From: Planctomyces sp.
GTDB taxonomy: Bacteria > Planctomycetota > Planctomycetia > Planctomycetales > Planctomycetaceae
NCBI GenBank assembly: GCA_016795105.1
Contig: JAEUIH010000022.1
Span: 1 to 64,000 of the forward strand
Direction of reading: 5' to 3'
DNA: 64,000 nucleotides
The translations under genes were made by a program, and so were the position numbers. Within the stretch, counting starts at the first letter, position 1, and each line of letters opens with the position of its first letter. The notes under the pieces were generated by a model. The model did not search any database, was not told the origin of the DNA, and saw nothing but the letters and a program-made list of their open reading frames with translations. Of this stretch, positions 1 through 10,400 are shown one piece after another.

Positions 1-120
1 GGAGGTCATCTCGGAAGAAAATCAGACGGTGAACCCGGCTGGATTACCGTCTGGAGAGGTTTCGAAAAACTGATGCTCATCGTCAGAGGGGCAAATCTCG
101 CGGAAAAAAAATGTGGGTAA
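1..120 (+). pseudogene. IS4-family transposase, C-terminal fragment cut by window edge
   Basis: Frame 1 is open from the first base to TAA at 118-120 and encodes 39 residues. They contain LGRKSDGEPGW followed by a WRGFEKL segment. This tail resembles the C-terminus of IS4-type DDE transposases, where a conserved RK-DGEPG-x-LWRG stretch follows the catalytic core. Only the last part is visible, so it cannot be judged whether the element is intact to the left. The stop is followed within about ten bases by the first repeat of the array at 125-443, so an IS end would have to be very short or already lost. Family recognition rests on a short segment. Confidence 0.6.
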
Positions 121-124
121 CACT

Positions 125-443
125 CAGGCAGGAATGCCCATCCTACTTAGTGCGCCGCTGCAGGACTCGAACCAGCGTGGGGACGGGCAGGAATGCCCAT
201 CCTGCTTAGTGCGCCGCTGCAGGACTCGAACCAGCGTGGGACGGGCAGGGATGCCCATCCTACTTAGTGCGCCGCTGCAGGACTTGAACCAGCGTGGGGA
301 CGGGCAGGAATGCCCATCCTACTTAGTGCGCCGCTGCAGGACTCGAACCAGCGCGGGACGGGCAGGAATGCCCATCCTACTTAGTGCGCCGCTGCAGTGC
401 TCGAACCAGCGTGGGGACGGGCAGGGATGCCCATCCTGCTTCT
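125..443. repeat. REP-like palindromic repeat array A (six copies)
   Basis: Six near-identical units of 58-60 bp. Each has the palindromic core GGGCAGGAATGCCCATCC, whose arms are separated by a 4-base loop, and a conserved linker with GCGCCGCTGCAGGACTCGAA. All copies have the same orientation, with the GTAGG or GCAGG head facing the stop codon of the DUF1501 gene that ends at 450. Linkers are as conserved as cores, so this is a homogenised tandem array and not CRISPR. Open frames across it (repeating MPILLSAPLQ-type peptides) follow from the period and have no protein features. Confidence 0.85.
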
Positions 444-449
444 GACGAT

Positions 450-1913
450 CTAGCTGAGGACATCTTTCAGAACTTCACCGCCGACGTCCGTCAATCGGAA
501 GTCCCGGCCGTTGAAACGATACGTGAGTTTGGTGTGATCGAGTCCTAGCAGGTGCAGGAGAGTGGCGTGCAGGTCGTTGACGTGCACTTTGTTCTCCACG
601 GCCTTATAGCCGAATTCATCAGTCGCACCAAAATGGAATCCGCCCTTTACCCCGGCGCCAGCCATCCAGATTGTAAATCCGTTGGGATTGTGATCGCGTC
701 CCTTGTCACCCTGAGAATCTGAAGTTCGACCGAACTCTCCTCCCCAGATCACCAGAGTCGATTCCAACAGACCTCTGGCTTCGAGGTCCGCGAGCAGCGC
801 AGCGGCGGGTTGGTCGGTGTGCAGACCACATGAACGATGATTCGCCTGTAGGTCACTATGGCAATCCCACGGGACATCGTTGACGCTACCGTCACCACCC
901 ACCCCCTTCCCTGCAAAAATCTGAACAAATCGAACGCCGCGTTCAACAAGTCGACGGGCCAGCAGGCATTGGCGAGAAAACGTAGTGCACTCCGGATTGT
1001 CCATTCCATAGAGCTTATGAATGGCTTCCGACTCTTGTGACAGGTCCAGTGCCTCTGGAGCCGCCATCTGCATGCGATAGGCGAGTTCGAAGGAATTGAT
1101 TCTGGCTGCCAGATCTGCCTGAGTTGGACGCTGATTTGCGTGCTTTTGGTTCAGCTCACGAATCAGATCAAGCTGTGAACGCTGTTGTACGTCGGAGTGT
1201 CGTCCGTCCCGCGACAAGTTGTCGATCGATTCTTTGCGGCGTGCATCCAGTGTCATCGCCTGAAATGTTTTCGGCAGGAAACCAGCCGACCAAATCTGAT
1301 CGTCGCCGCGAGGTCGAGTATCATGCAGGACCACGAACGACGGAAGACTCTGATTCTGTGACCCCAGCCCATATGTCATCCATGCCCCAAGCGCCGGCAA
1401 ACCCGGGCGATTGGTTCCGCACATCAATTCCAGAGATGCCGGGGCATGGTTGTTCTGCCTGAGATGCATCGAGTGAAGAAAACACATTTTGTCCACGTGT
1501 TTTGACAAATGAGGAAACAGATCGGACACCCACGAACCTGATTCACCATATTGAGCCCACTCAAACGGAGACTTGAGGCACTTACCACTCGTCGTGAAGA
1601 AGCCCGTCGCCGGATCAGAGCCCGCCAGTTCCTGGCCATGCCGCTTCTGCAGTTCAGGCTTGTAGTCCCAGGTATCCACCTGAGAGGGGGCGCCCGTCAT
1701 GAACAACCAGATGATGGACTTAACCTTCCCAGGAAAATGCGGAGGCCTCAAAGCCAATGGATCGGTTGCATCAGCAATCGCATCAACGCTTGCGGCAGTT
1801 TCTTTTTGAAGCATGCTGGCGAGTGCCAAAGAACCAAACCCAAGTCCTGACTGCTGAAGGAAGCGACGACGAGCAGGTAAGGCAAGTTCGCCGGGAGTTT
1901 CAAAGCTAAACAT
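450..1913 (-). CDS. DUF1501 family protein, Tat-exported sulfatase-like
   Basis: Secreted member of the DUF1501 family, which has an alkaline-phosphatase/sulfatase-like fold and is greatly expanded in planctomycetes; substrate unknown. The chosen ATG gives 487 residues with a twin-arginine leader (ARRRFLQQSG) near residue 16. An in-frame upstream ATG at 1982 adds 23 residues that would bury the Tat motif. C-terminal family features are visible: GGEFGRTSDSQG, RDHNPNGFTIWMAGAGVKGG and a final LHLLGLDH block. It lies 81 bp downstream of the PSD1/cytochrome gene on the same strand, the usual two-gene unit in this phylum, and the two probably work together outside the cytoplasm. Confidence 0.9.
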   Translation of the reverse strand: MFSFETPGELALPARRRFLQQSGLGFGSLALASMLQKETAASVDAIADATDPLALRPPHFPGKVKSIIWLFMTGAPSQVDTWDYKPELQKRHGQELAGSDPATGFFTTSGKCLKSPFEWAQYGESGSWVSDLFPHLSKHVDKMCFLHSMHLRQNNHAPASLELMCGTNRPGLPALGAWMTYGLGSQNQSLPSFVVLHDTRPRGDDQIWSAGFLPKTFQAMTLDARRKESIDNLSRDGRHSDVQQRSQLDLIRELNQKHANQRPTQADLAARINSFELAYRMQMAAPEALDLSQESEAIHKLYGMDNPECTTFSRQCLLARRLVERGVRFVQIFAGKGVGGDGSVNDVPWDCHSDLQANHRSCGLHTDQPAAALLADLEARGLLESTLVIWGGEFGRTSDSQGDKGRDHNPNGFTIWMAGAGVKGGFHFGATDEFGYKAVENKVHVNDLHATLLHLLGLDHTKLTYRFNGRDFRLTDVGGEVLKDVLS

Positions 1914-1994
1914 CGTGAGTATCCTGAGCAAATCTTCTTGCGAACCAAAGAATGGTACTCGAAGAGTACCTGCCGCAATCACAAGCCACTGACA

Positions 1995-4900
1995 TCAATC
2001 AACATAAACAAATTCATTCAGACACAACAGAACATGACAGAATTCCACAAGCGCGCTTGTGGTTGCATCTGTGGACTCAGATGTTGCCGCAGCCCTTTGC
2101 TGGTCAATGAAACTCAACATGAGCGAAAGCTCATCATCTGTGGGTTGTCGTGAATAGACAATCTGATATGCCATTTGAACGGCTTCAGACAATTGAACGT
2201 CCCCGTCCGGTTTGATTCTGGCCGCCAGATTTTCGGCCTGCTTTCGTACAAGTGGAGAATTCATCAGGGCCAAAGCCTGCGTTGGTACAGTGGTGACACT
2301 TCGTTCTCCGATGCTCTGTGTAGGTTCAGGCGCATCAAACAGTGTCATGACCGGCAGCAGTTCGCTGCGTTTGACTCGCAGATAGATGCTGCGACGCTGA
2401 GAATCATCGAGTACGCTGGTGCCGTACATCGTGCGATCAAGATTTCCGCCAACCGCGAGTAGAGCGTCCCTGATTGTCTCAGCCTCAAGTCGATGCGGAC
2501 GATAGTGCCATAAGAATCGATTCGCAGGATCAATTGCGAGGTTCTCTTCATTCACCTCATGCGACTGTTGGTAAGTTTCGCTCAGCATGATGACTCGGTG
2601 AAGGTGCTTTAGCTTCCAGCCGCCTCGAACGAGTTCACCCGCAAGGAATTCGAGGAGTTCAGGATGGGTTGGACGTTCACCCTGAAATCCAAAATCGTTC
2701 GGCGTCCCGACAATACCCTTTCCAAGATGATGCTGCCACAGCCTGTTGACGATGACTCGCGCCAGCAGCGCGCCGGCACCGTGTTCCGTGTCGGTCATCC
2801 AGTTGGCGAGTGAGACTCGAGGGTGCGAGGAAGAATCGGCCGCTGGTGGTGGAGAAGACTCTGATCGCCTCCAGAGTACCTGCAGGTACCCAGGTTCAGC
2901 CTTTCCCTGTTTGTTATCAACTTCTCCACGACGAAGAAAGAAGACATCCTGCCCGCCGGCAACTGTCGTGTAGACTTCCTGCTGATTCGGACGAGGAACG
3001 GCAGTTGCGTGATCGCGAACGGCATTGAGAATCGTCGCAGTCTCTGCATCAAATGGGGCAAACCAACGGACAAGAGAGACTTTCACTGATTCCGGCAACT
3101 CACCCGGATGTGCAACTGTGATGGCACGCAGTTCGCCTATGTGCTGCCCCGAGACTCCACCAGCCCATGTAGCCGGGTTTGGTTCTGTGGAGGCAGAGAT
3201 CCTCAGGCGACCAATACCCATGTCGATGAATTTCAATTCAACCGTCAACTCTGTACCGTTCGGAAATCCGGCGAGAGGTGATTCGAATTCAAAGATGACA
3301 GCGTTGTCTTTCTTAGCAGTTGTCCGCACTACCCAGGCGGTTCCGGGATTTCCATCAACTGCATTTGCGATGGGCTGGTTCTCATCCGCAAAAGCAACGA
3401 ACACAGGCTTAAGCGGAATTGTTTGAGCAGCGTCCGTTCCCTGTGCATCCAGAGGCCGAGCGACTACAGAGACTTCAGCAAGCTGAAAACTTCCGTCACC
3501 ATTCAGCCCTGGACCATTTTGAGGCAGCGATTTGTCAGAAAACGCATCCAGCCGGAGGGACTGGATGTTTGCCTGATGCGTATTAAGAGTCAGTCGGTAA
3601 GACTCCTGATGAGGTACACTCTTACGCACACCATTCTTTCGTACAATCACGCCTGGACTGAGTGCGCCATTGTGCACAATCATCCCGTGCGGCAGAGACT
3701 TCAGCCACGATCGTTCTGCTTCAACCTTGACTGGCTCCAGCGTTTGCCATCGAGTTAACTCCGGTTGCTTCTGGAGTTCTGTATCCCGCCACGCGGTAAA
3801 TCGACCCTGTAATGTGGTTGTCGCATAAGCCTTTAGAGCAGACACAAGCGATTCGTGGTCAGCCATGTGCTTTTCGTTTGCCAGTTCGGTCGCAGATTCA
3901 TCAAGATCGAGCGTCCGCGGTCCATGGGCTGTCGTAGCGAGATTTGCAGCAAGTGCATAGTAGTCCTGATGCGGAATCGGATCATACTTGTGCTCATGAC
4001 AACGTACACACCCAAGTGTCAGACCCAGCATGGAACCACCCATGGTCATCATCATGTCATCCAGCTGGTCGTATCGAATTCGTTCCACAGTTTTGGAAGT
4101 GATTTGTCCTGGATAAGGGCCAGCGACAAGAAACCCGGTTGCGGCCGATCCACTCATCTCATCCGGCTGCAGGAGATCCCCAGCGAGTTGCATCCTGACA
4201 AACTGATCATATGGCATGTCATCGTTGAACGCTCGAATCACCCAGTCACGATAGTGGTAAGCGCCAGGTCGGAAGCCATCAAATTCATAGCCACCACTTT
4301 CCGCAAATCTGGCCGTATCCAGCCAGTGTCGAGACCATCGTTCTCCGTATGATGGACTCGACAGCAGCTCATCGACAACTCTTTGGAACGCTTCTGCTGA
4401 AGTGTCTTCCAAAAATGCGCTAACTTGCTCCGGTGAAGGTGGCAGCCCGACGAGGTCAAAGTAGGCGCGCCGAATCAATTTCTCCTTTGAGGCTGCCTGA
4501 TTTGGTTTCAATCCATGGGCTTCCTGAGCCTGTCGAATCAATCCGTCAATTGGCCTCTGAAGATCAGGCAGTTGAACTTGCTGCAGAGGCTGAAATGACC
4601 ACCACTGCTTTCCTTCTTCAAGATTGATTTCACGTTTTGGCTTTGCCGGTTTGTCACCGTCCCTGGGATCGGGGGCTCCCAGATCAATCCACTTCGCAAA
4701 ATCGGCGATGACCTCGTCAGACAATTTTCCGGACGGAGGCATTTCCATCCCATCGTACTTCAATGCCTTCAGCAGCAGACTTTCTGCCGAGTTCCCTTTA
4801 ACAAGGACCGGCCCGGTGTCTCCCCCGGCTGCAACACCCGCTGCCGAATCCAGAAACAAACCTCCCTGCAGTTTCTTTAGTTCAAGCGCTTCTGCCGAAT

Positions 4901-5036
4901 GACACCCGTAGCAGTGTTCAACAAGGACTGGCCGGATCTTTTGCTCGAAGAACTGAACACCCTCTTCGTCCGCCATGATCACGACGGACGGAACGATGCA
5001 GATGAATATGACAGATGCTGAGATCAGCGTTTTCAT
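1995..5036 (-). CDS. PSD1 / DUF1549-DUF1553 protein with planctomycete cytochrome c domain
   Basis: A 1013-residue exported protein. A hydrophobic signal (KTLISASVIFICIVP) precedes a planctomycete-type cytochrome c domain with one heme motif CYGCH and the distal MEMPPSGKL segment. A DUF1549-like region follows (RAYFDLVGLPPSPEQV, GERWSRHWLDTARFAES), then a long central jelly-roll-like region, then DUF1553 (VNRLWQHHLGKGIVGTPNDF, THPELLEFLAGE). Such proteins pair with DUF1501 proteins and are proposed to act in periplasmic polysaccharide breakdown or electron transfer; the exact reaction is unknown. The ATG at 5036 was preferred because it places the signal peptide at the N-terminus; the ATG at 5078 adds 14 residues. 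No strong ribosome site marks either. Confidence 0.92.
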   Translation of the reverse strand: MKTLISASVIFICIVPSVVIMADEEGVQFFEQKIRPVLVEHCYGCHSAEALELKKLQGGLFLDSAAGVAAGGDTGPVLVKGNSAESLLLKALKYDGMEMPPSGKLSDEVIADFAKWIDLGAPDPRDGDKPAKPKREINLEEGKQWWSFQPLQQVQLPDLQRPIDGLIRQAQEAHGLKPNQAASKEKLIRRAYFDLVGLPPSPEQVSAFLEDTSAEAFQRVVDELLSSPSYGERWSRHWLDTARFAESGGYEFDGFRPGAYHYRDWVIRAFNDDMPYDQFVRMQLAGDLLQPDEMSGSAATGFLVAGPYPGQITSKTVERIRYDQLDDMMMTMGGSMLGLTLGCVRCHEHKYDPIPHQDYYALAANLATTAHGPRTLDLDESATELANEKHMADHESLVSALKAYATTTLQGRFTAWRDTELQKQPELTRWQTLEPVKVEAERSWLKSLPHGMIVHNGALSPGVIVRKNGVRKSVPHQESYRLTLNTHQANIQSLRLDAFSDKSLPQNGPGLNGDGSFQLAEVSVVARPLDAQGTDAAQTIPLKPVFVAFADENQPIANAVDGNPGTAWVVRTTAKKDNAVIFEFESPLAGFPNGTELTVELKFIDMGIGRLRISASTEPNPATWAGGVSGQHIGELRAITVAHPGELPESVKVSLVRWFAPFDAETATILNAVRDHATAVPRPNQQEVYTTVAGGQDVFFLRRGEVDNKQGKAEPGYLQVLWRRSESSPPPAADSSSHPRVSLANWMTDTEHGAGALLARVIVNRLWQHHLGKGIVGTPNDFGFQGERPTHPELLEFLAGELVRGGWKLKHLHRVIMLSETYQQSHEVNEENLAIDPANRFLWHYRPHRLEAETIRDALLAVGGNLDRTMYGTSVLDDSQRRSIYLRVKRSELLPVMTLFDAPEPTQSIGERSVTTVPTQALALMNSPLVRKQAENLAARIKPDGDVQLSEAVQMAYQIVYSRQPTDDELSLMLSFIDQQRAAATSESTDATTSALVEFCHVLLCLNEFVYVD

Positions 5037-5612
5037 GGCGGGAAGACCTGTGGCAGGGCAGAACCGAGGAATCATCATCTGTACATCATTGCCGAAAACG
5101 CTCAGTCATTTCAAATCGCAACCACAAAATCCACCCATACCCAAAAAAGTTTAACGGCAAGCCGCAGGCGACAGGTTGAGGATCACCGATTGCGGTAACA
5201 CTCCGACGATCATTGCCACCTTCCCCCAATATCCCAGCGCGGCTTTGCTTCGCTCAGCGGCAACCAAGTTCAGTCGAGGGAATCGAGCAGTTGTTTGAAT
5301 TCGAATCGAAGGCAGGGTTGGCGTTTTGACCACGTAAGACGCGGAAGCGACGGAAGAATTGCAAAAGCACCTGATTGTGCTCTTTCGTGTGGTTGGTGTA
5401 TTTCGTGGTTACCAATCACTCTGCCGACACGCTGGATGCAGTCGGAATCAACGCACTGCATTCCTCGAGTTTTTGCCACGAATTGCGGCATCAGTGACTT
5501 CAGCAAGAGAGGCCTGACGCGATCGCCTGTATGATGTCGTCAATGACTCGAATGCACGAGGCAAGACTGTGGGTATTTCAGATCTGACAGATACAATCTG
5601 AGCGAAACGCAT
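5037..5612. other. Intergenic region, degenerate sequence, no gene supported
   Basis: About 575 bp between divergent genes, so promoters for both neighbours should lie here, but no convincing sigma-70 pair was found. Around 5385-5412 the sequence TTTCGTGTGGTTGGTGTA followed by TTTCGTGG has the repetitive TTTCGTG phrasing of degenerate intergenic repeats. Short ORFs at 5151-5333 (minus) and 5295-5534 (plus) lack protein-like composition and ribosome sites. Confidence 0.4.
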
Positions 5613-6515
5613 ATGCCAACTCGATTTGACCTGACAACGGAGCCGATTCGTCCACTGAGGCTCTTGTTGTTGGCTCTCATGATGACTTTTATCGGAGAAT
5701 ACGTCATCATGAGATTGATGCCGTATCTACTCCCCGCTGGAATTGGGGAGACTCACGCAGCGATCGCGGATGCATGCCTGTTGACAGTTTTCGTAACACC
5801 CGTCCTGTGGGTCGTGGCTGTTCGTCCAATTGAGCGACTCGCAGAGAGTCGCATGCATTTTCTTCGACGCGCCCTGACATCACAGGAAGAAGAACGAAGA
5901 CGAATTACACAGGACCTGCATGACGGGCTTGGCCAGTCACTGACAAGTCTGATGCTGGGGCTTCGAGCGATGGAAGAGACGACCACAGATCAAAGAGTTT
6001 GCGAGCAGGCAAGTACACTCAGAACAATGGGCGCCGCAATTCATGATGATTTGCGCCGCATCGTCCGAGGGCTCCGACCAGCGATTCTTGATCAACTGGG
6101 CCTGGTTGCTGCGATTGAACGACTCGTAGACGATGTTCGGCATTCAGGAGGACCGTCAATAGACTACCATGTAAAAGGAATGGACCGACTTCGCCTGAAT
6201 CAGGACCTTGAGACAACGGCATTTCGGATTGTGCAGGAAGCTGTGTCCAATGCTGTTCGACATTCCATGGCAGAGCATTTGCAGGTTTCACTGACTGTTC
6301 ATGAGCGAGAGTTGGAGCTGAGAATCTCAGACGATGGAAAAGGATTCGATGGTTCCACGATTTTCAGTGGCGGGAGATTCAGTTACGGACTTCTCGGCAT
6401 ACGAGAAAGAGCGATGATTTCAGGTGGTCGAGCCGAAATTCTTACGCGCCCGGATGAGGGTACAACCGTCACAGCTCATCTGCCTCTTTCGATTCGGACC
6501 GCGAACCATGAGTGA
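5613..6515 (+). CDS. NarL/DegS-type sensor histidine kinase
   Basis: A 300-residue membrane sensor kinase. Two N-terminal transmembrane segments (about residues 16-40 and 52-70) enclose a very short external loop. They are followed by a HisKA_3 dimerisation helix with the phospho-acceptor in ITQDLHDGLGQSL (His103) and a HATPase_c domain with the N box QEAVSNAVRHS, the G box DDGKGFDG and YGLLGIRERA, ending GTTVTAHLPL. There is no large sensory domain, so the signal is probably sensed in the membrane or delivered by a partner. Its stop overlaps the start of the response regulator by 8 bp, indicating translational coupling of a cognate pair. Confidence 0.93.
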   Translation: MPTRFDLTTEPIRPLRLLLLALMMTFIGEYVIMRLMPYLLPAGIGETHAAIADACLLTVFVTPVLWVVAVRPIERLAESRMHFLRRALTSQEEERRRITQDLHDGLGQSLTSLMLGLRAMEETTTDQRVCEQASTLRTMGAAIHDDLRRIVRGLRPAILDQLGLVAAIERLVDDVRHSGGPSIDYHVKGMDRLRLNQDLETTAFRIVQEAVSNAVRHSMAEHLQVSLTVHERELELRISDDGKGFDGSTIFSGGRFSYGLLGIRERAMISGGRAEILTRPDEGTTVTAHLPLSIRTANHE

Positions 6516-7209
6516 AATTCGTGTATTGATAGCGGACGATCACGCCGTCCTACGGTCCGGACTTCGACTTCTGATCAACACACAGCCAGATATGAAAGTA
6601 GTCGGCGAGGCCGGTGATTTTGCGGAGACCCGGCAACAGATTCGCTCGCTGGCACCGGATGTTGTGACACTCGACCTATCGATGCCGGGGGGTGATCCGG
6701 TCCGAGTCATAGAAGAGCTCACCAGAGAATTACCGACGACTCGCATCCTGATCCTCACCATGCATGATGACGCATCAATGTTCCGCGCAGTATTTGCTGC
6801 GGGAGCAGCTGGATACATTGTGAAGTCATCCGCAGACACTGAGCTGCTGAATGCGATTCGAGCTGTTGCAGTTGGGCGATCTTTCGTGAGTTTGCCTGGA
6901 AATTCCGTGCCATCTGCTGTGGAATCAAGTCCTGTATTGGAGCCGTTTGAGCAGCGAGCGTTGCAGTCCTTAAGCAAGCGTGAGCTTGAAGTTTTGACAC
7001 TTGTCGCACAGGGGCATACGAATCAGGCAATTGCAAATCGTTTGTATCTGAGCGTTAAGACAGTGGAGTCCTATCGGTCGCGACTCATGACAAAACTTGA
7101 GCTCCGAAACAGAGCTGAACTGACACAATTTGCCATGAAGACAGGACTCCTGCAGATGAATCCCGGAGAGCCGAACAACGGAGATCCGAGAGTCCGTCAG
7201 ATCGAATAG
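6508..7209 (+). CDS. NarL/FixJ-family response regulator
   Basis: A 233-residue regulator. The receiver domain has the acidic pocket (IADDH), phospho-acceptor Asp56 in TLDLSMPGG, and the conserved Lys in GYIVKSSAD. The C-terminal LuxR-type helix-turn-helix reads LSKRELEVLTLVAQGHTNQA followed by LSVKTVESYRSRLMTKL. The ATG at 6508 lies inside the kinase gene and starts exactly at the receiver domain; the longer frame from 6424 would add 28 residues read from the kinase ATPase region. Target genes are unknown. The giant surface protein gene begins 267 bp downstream on the same strand and is one candidate. Confidence 0.95.
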   Translation: MSEIRVLIADDHAVLRSGLRLLINTQPDMKVVGEAGDFAETRQQIRSLAPDVVTLDLSMPGGDPVRVIEELTRELPTTRILILTMHDDASMFRAVFAAGAAGYIVKSSADTELLNAIRAVAVGRSFVSLPGNSVPSAVESSPVLEPFEQRALQSLSKRELEVLTLVAQGHTNQAIANRLYLSVKTVESYRSRLMTKLELRNRAELTQFAMKTGLLQMNPGEPNNGDPRVRQIE

Positions 7210-7476
7210 CAAACAGCACACGATTCTCCTCCCAGGGCGGCGAATTCAGGCTTGCATCGGAATCTGCTGCCGGGGAAACCCCTGCAAACAAAGTAAAATA
7301 ATTCAAAATCTCCCCTGCATACTGGGAGTCTGCGGGATTTCTATCCTTCGCTGCTGCAAATCCAGCCATTACTCACTGCTCCACATCTGCAGTCCTGTGC
7401 AGTTGCGGCGGGCGCGTGTGAGATGGCATTTACGCTGTTTGACATCTGTGCTTTACGAATCCGAAGGACGGCGACC

Positions 7477-10400
7477 ATGAGTACATTTCTATCCGGAATC
7501 CGGCGTACGCTGAAACAACACCAGCAACGGCGGACTCACTTGCCGAAGAACCGCCGAACTCGATTTGAGACAGAAAACCTGGAGTCCAGAATTGTCCTTT
7601 CGGCGGTCGTGGGAACGATCTACGATGATACCGATGGTAACGGCGTGCGCAACAATGGCGAGAACGGGCTTCAGGACTGGACTGTCTATCTTGACCTCGA
7701 CAACAGCGGAACATTGAACAATAAGTCGGACGGAAATCCTGAACCATCTGCAGTTACCAACAAAGATGGCGATTACGTCATCAACTCAATCCTGCCTGGG
7801 ACATATCGGGTCACTGAAATTGTAAAGCCGGGCTGGACTCCTACACAGCCACTCTCTCAGGACGTGACTGTGATCGCGGGCAAAGACAGCAAAGCGAACT
7901 TCTTCAATTTTGCCGGAGGGACGATCGTCGGTACCGTCTGGAATGACCTGAATGCCGACGGACTGCGAGATAGTGATCCGGAAACCGGTGAAGTTACGGA
8001 TCCTGGATTGGAAGGCTGGACCGTGTTTCTGGATTTGGACACAAATGAGCAATTGGACCCCGGCGAACCTCAAACTCTGACAGATGCGAATGGAAATTAT
8101 ACATTTTTCGATGTACCAGCAGGTGACTATGAAGTCACGGAAATCCTCCCGATAGACTGGGAGGTATCTCCCACTTACGACACAAAGCAAACGGCCACTA
8201 TTGAACCACTGACAGAATTCAGAGTTGACTTTGCAAATTATTCACTGACGAACGGCTCCATCCAGGGCGTCATCTGGAATGACACGAACATGGATGGAAT
8301 TCGACAGACAGATTCATTGACGGGTGACTTCATAGAACCCGGACTTGCGGACTGGGTTGTCTTTGTCGACGAAAACAACGATCGACTACTGGATGCCGGG
8401 GAACTCTGGACATTGACCGACGCAAACGGTCACTATGGCTTTATCAGCCTCCCCGCCGGGGACTATGAAATCACTGAAGTCCTGCCATCAGGTTGGGAGC
8501 CCTCGCCTACATTTGACATTCGCCAAACCGTCAGTGTATTTGGAGGGGAAAATACGACGGCCGATGACTTCGCCAATTTCACGGTGCTGAATGGTTCTGT
8601 CCGTGGAACAATCTGGAACGACCTGAATCGTGATGGACTGCGAAATCGAGACCTTGGTGGTGCATTTACGGAACCGGGCTTGAGTGACTGGACCGTCTAC
8701 CTTGATATGAACAGCAATGGCATTCCTGACGAAACGGAGCCAACAGCCACTACAGATGCTGGAGGTCAGTATAGTTTCCTCGACCTCCAGGTTGGCGACT
8801 ATGACATTCGAGAGCTTCTGCCATCCGGCTGGGAGACCGCCCCTGGCTACGGCGACAATCAGACTGTGACCATTTTCTCCGGCTCTGAAACGGTCGCAGG
8901 CGACTTTGCAAACTTCAATGTTGCTGAGGCAGTACCGGGAACAATCAGTGGACGGATCTGGAACGATCTGAATGGAAACGGCCTGCTGGATCTCGCCCCG
9001 GTCGCGGAACCAGGCATTGAAGGACGCATTGTCTATGTTGACACCAACCTCAACGGACTACTCGACGGAACGGAAGCAAGTGCAACGACTGATGCAGACG
9101 GAAATTATTCGATCGGTGGAATTCTTCCCGGCACCATCAGTCTTGTGCAGGCTCCCAGTTCAGGATGGCTGCCAACTGCTCCGGTCTCGGGGAAACAGAG
9201 TATTCTGCTGAAGAACAACGGCAATGTTTCAAACATCAACTTCGGCAATCGGCAATTGAGCGATTCGGCAATCAGGGGAGCCGTGTTTGCCGACACGAAC
9301 AAAGATGGACTGAGAGGATCAGGCGAACACGGAATTGCAGGTATTACCGTGTTCCTGGATTTGAATCAAAACGCTCTGCTGGATTCCGGAGAGCCCTCGA
9401 CCGTGACATCAGAGGATCTGTTCTTTACACCGGATATCGACGAAAAGGGAACGTATAGTTTCACTCACCTGTCTGCGGGAACCTTTACTGTTCGACAGAT
9501 CGTCCCTGCAGTTCTCAGTGCAACTCCTGTTACGGAGATTGAGCATCAGGTCACGATTAATGCCGCAGAAGAACGATCTGGCGTGAACTTTGCGGATGTA
9601 TATCGCGCAAACGAAATACACGGTGTGCGATTTGAAGACAAGAACAAAAACCTCCTGAAGGACGATGACGAACCCGGGATACCCAACACCACCATCTTTA
9701 TCGACCTTGACCGCGACGATTTGCTCGACGATGACGAACCTCGCACCACTACGCTGACAGACGGTTCGTATTCATTTACCGGACTGACACCGGGCGCCTA
9801 TGTCGTTCGAGAAGTGATCGGTAGCGGGTATTCTCACGGCTATCCAGGTACCAGGAGCGGCGATCTTTGGCCGGAAGGAACGAGCAATGCCGCTCAGGGT
9901 AACGTCAGCCCGGCAATGATTACAACGTCTCTGGCAGTTGGTCAGTCGTATCACCAGACGGTTAGTCTGACACTTCCAGGATCAGGGGCATTAACGAATG
10001 CCGTCGACGTATTCCTTCTGTTTGACGACACCGGTAGCTTCGTCAACAATAGCCCGATTGTTCGAGCCGCATTCCCAAATATCATTACTCAATTGCAGAC
10101 TTCTCTGACGGGCATCGACCTCGCGTTTGGAGTCGGCCGTTTCGAGGAATACGGCAATTTCGCGTCAGAATATGCAACGGGGCGGCCCTTCATTCTGAAC
10201 CAGCCGATCGTTGCAGCAAGTACGGGCGGCTACATGGCGGCAATTCAGGCCGCACTGAATCGAACAACACCTGGATATGGAGGGGACGGACCGGAGACAG
10301 ACATCGAGGCGTTGTACCAGTTGGTCACGGGGCTCGGCTTTGACGGAAACAACAATGGCTCGGTGCTTGACAGTGGGGCCGCGGGACTCGGATCGACGCA

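Noticed and set aside
125-443. Possible tRNA genes from GGTTCGAGTCC motifs
   Set aside because: Only a T-arm-like segment exists. No D-arm, anticodon arm or matching acceptor strand could be placed around it.
3855-4352. Plus-strand 165-residue ORF
   Set aside because: Antisense to the PSD1 cytochrome gene, whose domains are continuous through this stretch.
7255-7290. Riboswitch-like sequence GCCGGGGAAACCCCTGC before the giant surface gene
   Set aside because: Only a 4-bp helix with a 3-base loop is present, and no known riboswitch core was recognised.
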